Below, in pieces: positions 27,242 to 35,677 of a stretch of 64,000 bases of DNA. This DNA is from Mycolicibacterium arabiense (GTDB lineage: Bacteria; Actinomycetota; Actinomycetes; Mycobacteriales; Mycobacteriaceae), in the NCBI RefSeq assembly GCF_010731815.2, contig NZ_AP022593.1:5146001-5210000 (forward strand). The letters are read 5' to 3'. The notes under the pieces were generated by a model that saw nothing but the letters and a program-made list of their open reading frames with translations, was not told where the DNA came from and did not search any database. How positions within the stretch are numbered: position 1 is the stretch's first letter; each line of letters opens with the position of its first letter. The translations under genes and the position numbers were made by a program.

Positions 27242-28315
27242 GTGAGCCTCAACCTCGGAATCGTCGGGCTGCCGAACGTGGGCAAGTCGACGTTGTTCAA
27301 CGCGCTGACGCGTAACGACGTCCTCGCCGCCAACTACCCCTTCGCGACGATCGAGCCCAACGAGGGTGTGGTCGCCCTGCCGGACCCGCGTCTGGACAAG
27401 CTGGCCGAGATGTTCTCGTCGGAGAAGACCGTGCCCGCGCCGGTCACGTTCGTCGACATCGCCGGAATCGTGAAGGGGGCGTCGGAGGGCGCCGGGCTGG
27501 GCAACAAGTTCCTGGCGAACATCCGCGAGTGCGATGCCATCTGTCAGGTGGTGCGCGTCTTCGCCGACGACGACGTCGTGCACGTCGACGGCAAGGTCGA
27601 TCCGAAGTCGGACATCGAGGTGATCGAGACCGAGCTGATCCTCGCCGACATGCAGACGTTGGAGAAGGCGATCCCGCGGCTGGAGAAGGAAGCCCGCAAC
27701 AACAAGGACCGCAAGCCCGTGCACGAGGCCGCGGTCGCCGCGCAGGACGTCCTCAACGGCGGTACCACCCTCTTCGCTGCCGGGACCGACGTCACGGTGC
27801 TGCGCGAGCTGAACCTGATGACCACCAAGCCGTTCCTCTACGTGTTCAACGCCGACGAGACGATCCTCACCGACGACGCGCGCAAGGCCGAACTGCGCGA
27901 GATGGTCGCGCCCGCCGATGCCGTCTTCCTCGACGCGAAGATCGAGTCGGAGCTGATCGAACTCGACGAGGAATCGGCCGCCGAACTGCTCGAGTCGATC
28001 GGCCAGTCCGAGCGCGGCCTGGATGCGTTGGCTAGGGCCGGCTTTCACACCCTGAACCTGCAGACCTACCTGACCGCCGGACCGAAGGAGTCCCGCGCGT
28101 GGACGATCCACCGCGGCGACACCGCACCAAAGGCCGCAGGCGTCATCCACACCGACTTCGAGAAGGGCTTCATCAAGGCCGAGATCGTGTCGTTCGACGA
28201 CCTCGTCGCCGCCGGATCGATGGCCGCCGCGAAGGCCGCGGGCAAGGTGCGCATGGAGGGCAAGGACTACGTGATGGCCGACGGGGACGTCGTGGAGTTC
28301 CGGTTCAACGTGTAG
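27242..28315 (+). CDS. ychF: Redox-regulated ATPase YchF (Obg-family)
   Basis: 357 aa. Walker A GLPNVGKST (residues 9-17), switch region DIAGIVKGASEGAGLGNKFL, and NADE in place of NKxD near residue 200, the substitution that makes YchF an ATPase rather than a GTPase. The C-terminal TGS domain includes GVIHTDFEKGFIKAE. It associates with ribosomes and is linked to stress and translation control. GTG start with a leaderless -10 box. Homolog of Rv1112. Confidence 0.95.
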   Translation: MSLNLGIVGLPNVGKSTLFNALTRNDVLAANYPFATIEPNEGVVALPDPRLDKLAEMFSSEKTVPAPVTFVDIAGIVKGASEGAGLGNKFLANIRECDAICQVVRVFADDDVVHVDGKVDPKSDIEVIETELILADMQTLEKAIPRLEKEARNNKDRKPVHEAAVAAQDVLNGGTTLFAAGTDVTVLRELNLMTTKPFLYVFNADETILTDDARKAELREMVAPADAVFLDAKIESELIELDEESAAELLESIGQSERGLDALARAGFHTLNLQTYLTAGPKESRAWTIHRGDTAPKAAGVIHTDFEKGFIKAEIVSFDDLVAAGSMAAAKAAGKVRMEGKDYVMADGDVVEFRFNV

Positions 28316-28400
28316 ATCGACACACGACGGGGTGTGTCACTTCCTTAACAGCAGTACCGTGGTGCTCAGCAGTTCACACCGTCACAACAGGAGACTCATC

Positions 28401-28760
28401 GTGATCACTCGGCGGTTGGTTCAAGTCGTCTCGTCCGCGTTGGTCGCCGGGGCGGCCGCCCTCGGGGCCGGCCTGACGGCCGCCGCGCCCGCATGGGCTG
28501 ACGTGACGCCCCAGGATCAGCAGTTCCTGGACGTCGTGAAGCAACTCGAAGTTCCGGTGAACTCCGACGAGGACGCGATCAAGATCGGGCGTGAGGTCTG
28601 CCAGTCGATGGACGCCGGGCGGGTCGAACCCGTCCGCACCGTTCGCGGGCTGGTGACCGGGCTGCAGAATCAGGGCCTCGACAAGGGGAAGGCAGCGAAC
28701 CTCGTCCGGGGCGCCGTCGCCACCTACTGCCCGCAGTACGGCTCGCTGGTCGGCCGCTGA
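28401..28760 (+). CDS. DUF732 secreted protein
   Basis: 119 aa. Signal peptide with cleavage at the AWA-D junction (about residue 32). The mature part has the DUF732 pattern: DQQFLDVVKQL, then a Cys in REVCQSMD and a second in ATYCPQYG that probably form a disulphide. Mycobacteria encode many of these small exported proteins; function unknown. AGGAG about 8 nt before the GTG supports the start over the upstream in-frame extension. Downstream of ychF by 85 nt, probably separately transcribed. Confidence 0.75.
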   Translation: MITRRLVQVVSSALVAGAAALGAGLTAAAPAWADVTPQDQQFLDVVKQLEVPVNSDEDAIKIGREVCQSMDAGRVEPVRTVRGLVTGLQNQGLDKGKAANLVRGAVATYCPQYGSLVGR

Positions 28761-28802
28761 GCCGTCGCGGCGGGGCGTAGCGTTCCAGTCGGAGGTGATC
28801 CG

Positions 28803-29153
28803 ATGTCCGCTCCGGACGGGAACTCTGGCTCGGCCGACCGACATCGGCTGGAGGCCGAACTCGACGACTGCCGGCGGGATCTGGAGAAGGCGCGCGCCAA
28901 CCGCCACGACCAAGAGTATCTAGCCGACGAACGCGACCGCGTAGCCGACCAACGCGATCACATCGCCGACGAACGCGAAGCAGTCGCCGACGAGCGGGAG
29001 CGGCTCGCCGACGTCCGCGAGGGGTCGCCCGAGGAGCGCGAACGCAAGCGCGTGCAGCGCGCCGAGGCGTCCGAGCAGCGCCGCCAAGCCGAAGCGCGCC
29101 GCGAACAGGCCGAGATCTCGCGCCAGTCGACCGACACCGAACGCCGACATTGA
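28803..29153 (+). CDS. Heptad-repeat coiled-coil protein
   Basis: 116 aa, highly charged, no signal peptide. Five successive 7-residue units lie at residues 41-75: ADERDRV, ADQRDHI, ADEREAV, ADERERL, ADVREGS. The rest is also Arg/Glu/Gln-rich helix, so the protein should be one long coiled coil or an amphipathic helix. Similar A-D-x-R-(D/E) heptads occur in other mycobacterial proteins, function unknown. A GGAGGTGATC sequence just before the ATG gives a good ribosome-binding site. Convergent with the secreted protein at 29208. Confidence 0.7.
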   Translation: MSAPDGNSGSADRHRLEAELDDCRRDLEKARANRHDQEYLADERDRVADQRDHIADEREAVADERERLADVREGSPEERERKRVQRAEASEQRRQAEARREQAEISRQSTDTERRH

Positions 29154-29165
29154 CCCAGGCACGAC

Positions 29166-29197
29166 GATGGCCGCCCTGCTGATGCAGAGCGGCCATC
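29166..29197. terminator. Hairpin between convergent genes
   Basis: 9-bp perfect stem GATGGCCGC (29166-29174) with 29189-29197, 14-nt loop, lying midway between two convergent stop codons; no long T-run. Confidence 0.55.
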
Positions 29198-29207
29198 CTC
29201 GAGTGCG

Positions 29208-29612
29208 TCAGGCCACGAACGGGATGAACCGGTCGACCCACCAGATGCCCCACGCCAAGGCGTCGGGGTTGTAGACCACTGGCTGCGGCTCGAAGATGCC
29301 GAGGTCGAACCAGTTGACCGGGCGCCAGGTCGGGGGCAGTCCGGCGTAGCCGGGGTCGCCCCAGTGGCCGGGCGGCACGCCCGTCAGGCCGGGAACGTAC
29401 GGATTGCCGTTCTTGACCTGCCCCGGCGGGCCGATCGGATTCTGGCCCGGCGCATCGCCCGGCAGCCAGTACGGGCCGGGGCCGCTGGGTCCCGGCGGAC
29501 CGGGTGCGGGGTCGTTCGGCTTGGCGAGTGTTACGCCGCTACCGGCGCCGAGCACTCCGAAGCCGAGGGCCGCCGTGGCCACTGCACCTGCTGCGATCTT
29601 CTTGATACGCAT
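29208..29612 (-). CDS. Secreted Pro/Gly-rich small protein
   Basis: 134 aa. Basic MRIKKI start, hydrophobic core and a likely signal-peptidase site after GVTLA (about residue 31). The mature region is Pro/Gly-rich (PAPGPPGPSGPGPYWLPGDAPG) and ends with an aromatic segment (WGIWWVDRFIPFVA). No domain recognised; it resembles other small exported mycobacterial proteins. GAGGAG about 6 nt upstream supports the ATG at 29612 over the extension to 29654. The 210-nt divergent gap to the lipoprotein gene contains nothing I can name. Confidence 0.65.
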   Translation of the reverse strand: MRIKKIAAGAVATAALGFGVLGAGSGVTLAKPNDPAPGPPGPSGPGPYWLPGDAPGQNPIGPPGQVKNGNPYVPGLTGVPPGHWGDPGYAGLPPTWRPVNWFDLGIFEPQPVVYNPDALAWGIWWVDRFIPFVA

Positions 29613-29822
29613 CGTGAACTCCTCGTCCGCCACTGCCGTGTCCGGCAGCGGCACATCGACCGTTGTTCACGACCCATGCCGCAAAGCGGCGGGGGTCGCA
29701 CGCGACCCCCCGACGCAACGCCTGTACCCGCCGTCGTCGCCCTACGAAACGTGTCTGGTCGTTCGAGGCGCCGAACCCGCAGGTAGCGGGTGGATGGCGG
29801 ACGCGGCAGTCATACTCGAGAC

Positions 29823-30272
29823 ATGCGCGTCGCCGCGGTGAGGCCCGGTCGGGCAGTGGCGTGCGCCGCAGTCTTGATGGCCGTCGGTGGGTGCAGTCGC
29901 GGACCAGAGGTGGAGACGACGTTGGTCTTCGACGGCGAGCGTGGAGCCATCAGGACCGACGACGTGTCGTGTACGCGCGGCGACGGCGTCGTCGTGATCT
30001 TCGTCAACGGGCCCGGCAAGCAGATGTTCCGTGCGGTCGTGATCGAACGTGGCCGGCTGATCGCCGAACGGGTGGCATTGCGCTACGACGACGTCGCGGG
30101 ATTCATCGCCGACCCGGCGGAGGTCGAGGTGAGCAGGGTCGACGAGACGTACCGGTTTCGCGGACGGATGCCGCCCGATGTCGGGGAGGCGACGTGGCAC
30201 ACGTTCCAGATCGAGACGAAGTGTCCGACGGCCGATGATGGAGAACCGGCGAGCCGTGCTCGGGGAGAGTGA
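29823..30272 (+). CDS. Lipoprotein, LpqH (19-kDa antigen)-like
   Basis: 149 aa. Signal peptide with a lipobox ending VGGC (Cys about residue 24), so probably diacylated and membrane-anchored. The mature domain has the LpqH arrangement: a first Cys in DDVSC, a GDGVVVIFVNG strand, Y-x-F-R-G-R-M, and a closing F-Q-I-E-T-K-C, suggesting the same disulphide-linked beta fold; I rate this assignment moderate. It ends inside the left arm of a terminator hairpin. Divergent from the secreted Pro-rich protein. Confidence 0.65.
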   Translation: MRVAAVRPGRAVACAAVLMAVGGCSRGPEVETTLVFDGERGAIRTDDVSCTRGDGVVVIFVNGPGKQMFRAVVIERGRLIAERVALRYDDVAGFIADPAEVEVSRVDETYRFRGRMPPDVGEATWHTFQIETKCPTADDGEPASRARGE

Positions 30273-30316
30273 TTCGGTCCGTCGACCTCGGGGATGAACA
30301 TCGACGGACCGAATCA
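30270..30316. terminator. 16-bp perfect inverted repeat between convergent genes
   Basis: Arms 30270-30285 (TGATTCGGTCCGTCGA) and 30301-30316, 15-nt loop. The lipoprotein's TGA stop is the first three bases of the left arm. Confidence 0.65.
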
Positions 30317-30392
30317 TGCGTGATAACGCATATGTCGTCGGTTTTATTCGGTGAGTCTCCTGGGTCACACCCGCAGCGGTGTCGCACCGCGG

Positions 30393-31085
30393 TCAGAGCA
30401 CGACGGGAATCTCGTCGCCGAGCCGATATCCCTCCGTCAGCGGCAGCTCGTCACCGCTCCAGAACTTGCCCGGATCGAACCAGTTGTGGTGCTTCTCAGT
30501 CGTGAGCAGACCCATCTCCTCGTAGGTGATGGCGACCGTCTCCGCGCAGTAGGCCGTCTGCAATCCGACCTTGAGCCGTTCCCGCTTCTTCCGCTCGGCC
30601 GACTCCCGGACCAGACGGTGCACGAACGGGAGGCCTCGGGTGAAGTCGCTGACGATCGGCAGCCTGCCGCGGATCCACCGTCCGGTCAGACGCGCGGTCG
30701 TCGGGAACGCGGTGCCATCCATCCGCGCGATCACGCGCAGCATCGCGTCCTCCTGCGCGCGGTCGGCGTACGGCGTGAGCTGTCGCAACCAGCACTGCTG
30801 GCCGTACTCGTTCTGCCACTGCTCGACGGCCTGTCGCGCGTCGTTGAGCTGGACGCCGCGGTGGTGGGTGCCGGTCCACACGTCGAGCAGCTTCGCGCCC
30901 AGTTCGGCATGCCACATCAGCGGCGGCAGATCGTCGATCGCCACCGTCATCCCGACGTGGTTGACCGGCGCGTTGGTCATCGTCTGAATGGCCCGGTCGG
31001 GGCCGGAATCGCCGCGAAACAGCCACACGTCACCCGTCCGCGTCTCGGCCAGCGCCCGCTCCAACGTCACGGTGTTCGCATTCAC
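30393..31085 (-). CDS. YiiX-like permuted NlpC/P60 papain-fold protein
   Basis: 230 aa, no signal peptide seen. The layout is circularly permuted: TGDVWLFRG and N-H43-VGM come first, and the catalytic-type cysteine C180 in TAYCAETV comes last, as in the YaeF/YiiX branch. These are thiol hydrolases acting on amide or ester bonds of lipids or peptides; substrate unknown. The segment between holds a long helical insertion (SAERKKRERLKVG). Convergent with the lipoprotein and divergent from the 56-aa membrane peptide gene. Confidence 0.65.
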   Translation of the reverse strand: MNANTVTLERALAETRTGDVWLFRGDSGPDRAIQTMTNAPVNHVGMTVAIDDLPPLMWHAELGAKLLDVWTGTHHRGVQLNDARQAVEQWQNEYGQQCWLRQLTPYADRAQEDAMLRVIARMDGTAFPTTARLTGRWIRGRLPIVSDFTRGLPFVHRLVRESAERKKRERLKVGLQTAYCAETVAITYEEMGLLTTEKHHNWFDPGKFWSGDELPLTEGYRLGDEIPVVL

Positions 31086-31112
31086 CAGCGCAGCTTAGGC
31101 AGAATCCCTGTG

Positions 31113-31283
31113 ATGCGAGGGATCTGGAAGTGGGTCGGGTTGGCGGGCGTCGCCGGCGTGGTGGCAGGTGGCGCGCTGGTCGCCCGCGACCAACGCAAGC
31201 GCAACGCCTACACACCGGACGACGTCCGCGCGCGGCTGCAGCAGCGCCTGGCCGAGGTGTCACCGCCGCCGGAGGACGCCTAG
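31113..31283 (+). CDS. 56-aa single-span membrane peptide
   Basis: Residues 7-24 ([18 protein letters not shown]) form one membrane helix with small-residue (GxxxG-like) packing, followed by [25 protein letters not shown], a basic then amphipathic cytosolic helix. Type and topology resemble small mycobacterial DUF-type membrane peptides; function unknown. Its TAG stop shares a CTAG with the convergent cyclase gene. Confidence 0.6.
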   Translation: MRGIWKWVGLAGVAGVVAGGALVARDQRKRNAYTPDDVRARLQQRLAEVSPPPEDA

Positions 31284-32065
31284 GACTCGACGGCGTAGAG
31301 CCGGTGGGTGCCGCTGAAGCCCTTGAGTTCCACCTCGCGGCCAGCGTCGAATTCGATGTCGTCGAGGGCGCTCACCGCGTCCCGGACGGGTTCGCTCACC
31401 AGGATCTCGCCGCCGTCGGCTGCCGCGGCCACCCGGGCCGCCATCGCGACGTTGCGGCCGAACAGGTCGTCGCCGCGGCGCACCGACTTGCCGACGTGGA
31501 TGCCGATGCGGACCCGAATCCCGTTCGGCCGCTTGCTGAGTGCGTGTTGCATGCCGATGCTGCACCGCACCGCGTCCTCTGACTCGGCGAAGGCGATCAT
31601 GAAGCCGTCGCCCTGGCTCTTGACGACGTGACCGTTGTGGCGCTTGACGTGGCGGCTAACCATCTTGTCGTGGCGGCCGATCAGGCGGACCCACGCCCGG
31701 TCGCCGATCCGCTCGTTGAGCGCCGTCGACTCCTCGATGTCGGAGAACAGGATCGCGATGCGGCCGTTCGGTGCGAGCCGCGCGAGGTCCGGCCGTTCCA
31801 CCTCCGCCCAGTCGGCGAGGTCCTCGATGGAGGTACGCACCGCGGCGCCGAGGCCCTCCTTGCGGATGATGTTGGCCGTCTGCCAGACCTGCTTGACCGC
31901 TTCGCGCCCGCCGGACAGGAGGTTCGCACGGGTGTTCAGTCGACGGGTCAGCGCGTCGATCTCCTCGTCGCGCGCCCGCAGTCGCAGGGACAGCACGACG
32001 AGCGCGACGCCCTCGGCGACCGCCAGGGCGGCGAGGACGTAGACCACGATCATGGCTCCCGACAC
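31280..32065 (-). CDS. Class III adenylate/guanylate cyclase, single-TM anchored
   Basis: 261 aa. One N-terminal membrane helix (about residues 5-28), a short coiled linker, then a cyclase homology domain. Metal aspartates D109 (LFSDIEES) and D153 (QGDGFMIAF), substrate-type K149, D199, and the transition-state N204 and R210 in [11 protein letters not shown] are all visible, so the domain should be active as a homodimer. The pattern suits an adenylate cyclase. No HAMP or other sensor domain is present. GTG at 32065 is used; ATG at 32053 is equally possible. Convergent with the 56-aa membrane peptide through a shared CTAG. Confidence 0.85.
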   Translation of the reverse strand: MSGAMIVVYVLAALAVAEGVALVVLSLRLRARDEEIDALTRRLNTRANLLSGGREAVKQVWQTANIIRKEGLGAAVRTSIEDLADWAEVERPDLARLAPNGRIAILFSDIEESTALNERIGDRAWVRLIGRHDKMVSRHVKRHNGHVVKSQGDGFMIAFAESEDAVRCSIGMQHALSKRPNGIRVRIGIHVGKSVRRGDDLFGRNVAMAARVAAAADGGEILVSEPVRDAVSALDDIEFDAGREVELKGFSGTHRLYAVES

Positions 32066-32128
32066 GGGGTCAAGTATTCAATGCCGCGTCCACACCCGGT
32101 GGGCTAGGTCGGTTCGCGGGGTACCTCC

Positions 32129-32191
32129 TCCGGCGAGCGTGCGTGTCTGCGGGCGACATGCCGGGTGGAAACCCGAGTTCGCGCACGCTCG
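32129..32191 (+). repeat. 63-bp hairpin repeat, family 2, copy A
   Basis: 63 nt with terminal 10-bp arms CGAGCGTGCG and CGCACGCTCG. Its first 30 nt are identical to the inverted copy at 32744-32682 and its last 17 nt differ by one base; the interior is divergent (about 51 of 63 identical overall). It lies downstream of the 4-TM gene between the two copies. Confidence 0.7.
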
Positions 32192-32200
32192 CGCAGGACG

Positions 32201-32608
32201 TCAGACGCCGGTCGAGGAACCCGGCCGCACGATCATCAGCACCGTGACCGTCACCCACAGCAGATTGAAGACGCCGGTCGTCATCGCCAGCCTGCCGAAG
32301 CCCGCACCGGCCAGGGCAGTGCGCTGCGCCGGGAGGATGCTCGCCACCAGCACGATCGCCGCCGCGACCGTCAGCCCGATCGACACCAATACCCACGCGT
32401 CGGTGAGCACGCCCATCGACGCCGCGGTTGCAATTCCGAACAGCGGCACCGCGATGCCGACGGCCGCGTACGTCACGCAGATCCGGTGCAGCACCGATGC
32501 GACGGCGGGGTTGTCGGCGTAGCGAGGAAAGACGCTGGCCGCCACGGTGATCGGGCCGATGGCGAGGATCGCGAGGATCACGTGGGCGCTGAGCAGTATC
32601 GCGGACAT
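32201..32608 (-). CDS. Four-TM membrane protein (DUF2269-like)
   Basis: 135 aa with four hydrophobic helices; the N-terminus MSAILLSAHVILAILAIGP and following VFPRYADN resemble DUF2269-type proteins, but this is a weak resemblance. No catalytic motif. ATG at 32608 was preferred because the open frame further upstream runs through the repeat element. The gene is bracketed by two 63-bp repeats in opposite orientation, so it looks like a separable cassette. Confidence 0.6.
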   Translation of the reverse strand: MSAILLSAHVILAILAIGPITVAASVFPRYADNPAVASVLHRICVTYAAVGIAVPLFGIATAASMGVLTDAWVLVSIGLTVAAAIVLVASILPAQRTALAGAGFGRLAMTTGVFNLLWVTVTVLMIVRPGSSTGV

Positions 32609-32681
32609 CGCCACCGACGGTAGGGCACCCGTCGTCGCGCCACCGCTGCCAATCAGGCCACGCTGCGCCGGAATTCGGACA

Positions 32682-32744
32682 CGAGCGTGCGTGAACTCGC
32701 TCCGGAGAGCGGCGTGTCGCCCGCAGACACGCACGCTCGCCGGA
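32682..32744 (-). repeat. 63-bp hairpin repeat, family 2, copy B (inverted)
   Basis: Same length and ends as copy A but on the opposite strand; arms CGAGCGTGCG (32682-32691) and complement (32730-32739). It lies 14 nt downstream of the aminotransferase fusion gene and 74 nt upstream of the 4-TM gene, so it may affect the latter's promoter or terminate the former. Confidence 0.7.
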
Positions 32745-32758
32745 TGAACTTGACGGCC

Positions 32759-35677
32759 CTACCAGCCTTCGGTGAGGACGCGGTCGAGGGTGTCGACGTA
32801 GAAGTCCGCGCCGGCGAGGTCGATGCACAACGGGGGCTTGGTCTTCAGGATGTTCTGGTGGTCGCCGGTCGGCTGGATCACGACGCCGAGGTCGAGCATC
32901 CGGTTGCAGATCGCCGTCGTCTCCTCGGGGGCGGGCTCGAGCGTCTCGGGGTCGCGGACCATCTCCACGCCCAGGTACAGGCCCATGCCGTGCACCGTGC
33001 CGATGATGGGGTGCCGGTCGCGCAACCCGAGCAGGCGCTCCTTGAGGTGGGTGCCGACGCGCTTGGCGTTGCCCTGCAGGGCCTCGTCGGCGAGCACGTC
33101 GAGCACGGTCAGCCCGATCACGCACGACAGCGGGCTGCCACCCGTGGACGAGAAGAAGTAGCCCTGCGAGGAAAAGGCATCGGCCACCGCGCGGCTGGTG
33201 ATGACGGCGCCCAGCGGGTAGCCGTTGCCCGTCGACTTCGCCACCGACACGATGTCGGGCACCACCTGCTGCTGGTGGAAGCCCCAGAACCATTCGCCCA
33301 GACGGCCGTAACCGACCTGGACCTCGTCGGCGATCGCGTACCCGCCGGCGGCGCGGACCGCCGCGTAGACGTCGGCGAGGTAGCCGTCGGGAAGCGTCAT
33401 GCCACCGGCGTTGCCGTACACCGTCTCGCAGATGAACCCGGCCGCCGGCCTGCCCTCGGCGGCCAGGTCGGTGATGCAGCGCACGGCATCTTCGGCGTAC
33501 CGGGGAACGTCCGCGCCGCGGTACTTGCCGCGGAAGCTGTTCGGCGACTCGACGGTGTGCACCCAATCCGGCCGGGTGGACAGCGCGTTCGGGTTGTCGG
33601 CCGTCGACGTCGACACCGCGTCGGTGCCGTAGGTCCAGCCGTGGTAGGCCTCGCGCACCGCCACCACGTCGCGCCTGCCCGTTGCCGCGGTGGCCAGCCG
33701 GATCGCGAGATCGCTTGCCTCCGAACCGGAATTGACCAGGAACACCGTGTCCAACTGCTCGGGCAGGGTGGCCGCCAGGCGCTCGCTGTACTCCACCACC
33801 GCCTCGTAGTTGAAGCGCGAGTTCGTGTTCAGGCGCCGCAGCTGCCGCGCCGCCGCGTCGGCCACCCGCGGATGGGCGTGGCCCAGCACCGCCACGTTGT
33901 TGACCATGTCGAGGTATACCCGGCCCGACGTCGACATCAGGTGGTGCCGCCAGCCCCGCTCGATCTGCGGGGGATCGGCGTAGTAGTGCTCCTGCACCTT
34001 GGCGAAGCTGTCGTCCCTGCGCGCCAACAGGTCTCGGTCCGCCGAGTAGGACGCGGCGGGCAGGCCCAGCAGCGGCGCAGGATCGCGGGCCAGCGCCAGC
34101 CAGCCCGGCGCGAGTTCGGCAGTGGTGAAGGCGGGCGCCGGCGGCGCGCCGACGGGCTTGGCGGCGACGGCGAACCACTGTCCTGGTGCCGCGGTCGCCA
34201 GCGGTGTCCCGGCGTCGACGGGACCCGTCGCGGCCAACTCGACGCCCGCGACGGAGATCTCGAGATCGGTCGAATGCAGGACGAAACCGTTGTCGACGCG
34301 CTCGACCTCGCCCGACCACGGTGCGGTGATCGTGACTTCACGGCCGGGCCACAGCGCGATGCCGGTGGGCACGACGGCGGGACTGCTCTGGCTCAACGCA
34401 GGCGCGCGGGTCAGACGTGGGCGGCCGAACCCCGTGGCGACCAAGGCGGCACCGGCGCGCACGGCCTCGTCGGCGAAGCGGTTCTCGACGCCGGCCGGCA
34501 GCCAGCCGCCCGGCTCGAACGCGTCGTCGAACAGGTCGGAGGTGGAGGAGAGGTCGAGTACGGCGATGGTGTCGGCGGACACGTCGGCCACCAGGGGGAG
34601 CCCGGCCAGCGCCGCGGGCGGGTCGACCAGACCCAGGGCGTGCCGGATGACGCCGGGCATCACGTCGATCGGCAGCGAGGTCGCCAGCTCGAACATCCGC
34701 GCCTCGGCGTCGGACTGCTCGGTGAGGTAGGCGTTGTCGGGATCGAGCGTGGCCTGCTGCGCACCACTGGCGATCAGCACCGTGGCGCGCAGCACCACCA
34801 GCGGCCACACCGCGTCCGCCTCGGCGCGGGACAGCGGCCGGATCGCGTGAAAGGCCCTGACGCCGGGCAGGATCGAGGTCGGCGACGCGCCGGGATGTCC
34901 GAGCACCGACGACAGCCCGACGGCGAGTTCGGACACCGCCCAGGTGTCGGAGAGATCACCGAAGTCGATGATGCCGTCGGGCAATCCCGTCTCTGCGGAC
35001 GCGATCACGTTGGCGTCGGTGAGGTCCAGGTGCACCGCTTGGCGCGGCAGGTGGTCGGCCAGTGCCGCGACCCGTTCCCCGGCCAGCGTCGCCGCGACGG
35101 TCAGGCGGTCGCGCACGTCCGGATCGGCGACGTGACCGGCCAGCGCGTGCACCACGTCGGCCCCGAACCGCAGATCCCACTGCAGCGCCCGGTCGAGCCC
35201 CGGATGGGTGAAGTCCCGCAGCGCCCGGCTCACCCGGCCCGTGAGAGTGCCCATCGCCGAGACGATCTCAGGGGAGAGGTACCCGGTGTCGACGTACGTC
35301 CCGCCGTCGACGAACGGCAGCAGACGCACGTGCGCCGGGCCGTCGAGCAGACCGTGGACCGTCGTCGACCGCGCACCCGCGAGGTTGGGCCGGGGTACCG
35401 CGACGCGCAGCGTCGGCTCGGCGTTGGCGATGAGCCCGGCGGCCTCGTCCTGAGCGTCGAGTTCGGTCGCGGTGAAGGCCGGGTTCGCCACCTTCAGCAC
35501 CCCGAGCGTGACACCGTCGGCCCCGCGCAGCAGGAAGTTCTTGTCCTGTTGACTGCCAAGCGATTCCGCGCGCGCCGCGATGCCGTAGTGCTCGGCGAGC
35601 AGCTGTTCGGCCTGAGCCTCGCTGACCTGGGGTGCGGGGAGTTCGGGCTGCTCGAGAAACGTGAAGCCGGCGCTCAC
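32759..35677 (-). CDS. APH/hydroxylysine-kinase-like domain fused to class III aminotransferase (phospholyase-like)
   Basis: 972 aa in three parts. Residues about 1-340: aminoglycoside phosphotransferase/kinase fold with H216-L-D218-LTDAN and the metal motif I-D238-F-G-D. Residues about 345-530: a beta-rich linker (TITAPWSGEVERV) like an M23/biotinyl-type domain. Residues about 545-972: class III PLP aminotransferase with YHGWTYGT, DEVQVGYGR and PLP lysine K814 in VAKSTGNGYPLGAV. The C-terminal part resembles ethanolamine-phosphate and phosphohydroxylysine phospholyases, and the kinase resembles hydroxylysine kinase, so one protein could phosphorylate an amino alcohol and then eliminate phosphate. 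Overlaps the hydrolase gene by 4 nt. Confidence 0.8.
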   Translation of the reverse strand: MSAGFTFLEQPELPAPQVSEAQAEQLLAEHYGIAARAESLGSQQDKNFLLRGADGVTLGVLKVANPAFTATELDAQDEAAGLIANAEPTLRVAVPRPNLAGARSTTVHGLLDGPAHVRLLPFVDGGTYVDTGYLSPEIVSAMGTLTGRVSRALRDFTHPGLDRALQWDLRFGADVVHALAGHVADPDVRDRLTVAATLAGERVAALADHLPRQAVHLDLTDANVIASAETGLPDGIIDFGDLSDTWAVSELAVGLSSVLGHPGASPTSILPGVRAFHAIRPLSRAEADAVWPLVVLRATVLIASGAQQATLDPDNAYLTEQSDAEARMFELATSLPIDVMPGVIRHALGLVDPPAALAGLPLVADVSADTIAVLDLSSTSDLFDDAFEPGGWLPAGVENRFADEAVRAGAALVATGFGRPRLTRAPALSQSSPAVVPTGIALWPGREVTITAPWSGEVERVDNGFVLHSTDLEISVAGVELAATGPVDAGTPLATAAPGQWFAVAAKPVGAPPAPAFTTAELAPGWLALARDPAPLLGLPAASYSADRDLLARRDDSFAKVQEHYYADPPQIERGWRHHLMSTSGRVYLDMVNNVAVLGHAHPRVADAAARQLRRLNTNSRFNYEAVVEYSERLAATLPEQLDTVFLVNSGSEASDLAIRLATAATGRRDVVAVREAYHGWTYGTDAVSTSTADNPNALSTRPDWVHTVESPNSFRGKYRGADVPRYAEDAVRCITDLAAEGRPAAGFICETVYGNAGGMTLPDGYLADVYAAVRAAGGYAIADEVQVGYGRLGEWFWGFHQQQVVPDIVSVAKSTGNGYPLGAVITSRAVADAFSSQGYFFSSTGGSPLSCVIGLTVLDVLADEALQGNAKRVGTHLKERLLGLRDRHPIIGTVHGMGLYLGVEMVRDPETLEPAPEETTAICNRMLDLGVVIQPTGDHQNILKTKPPLCIDLAGADFYVDTLDRVLTEGW

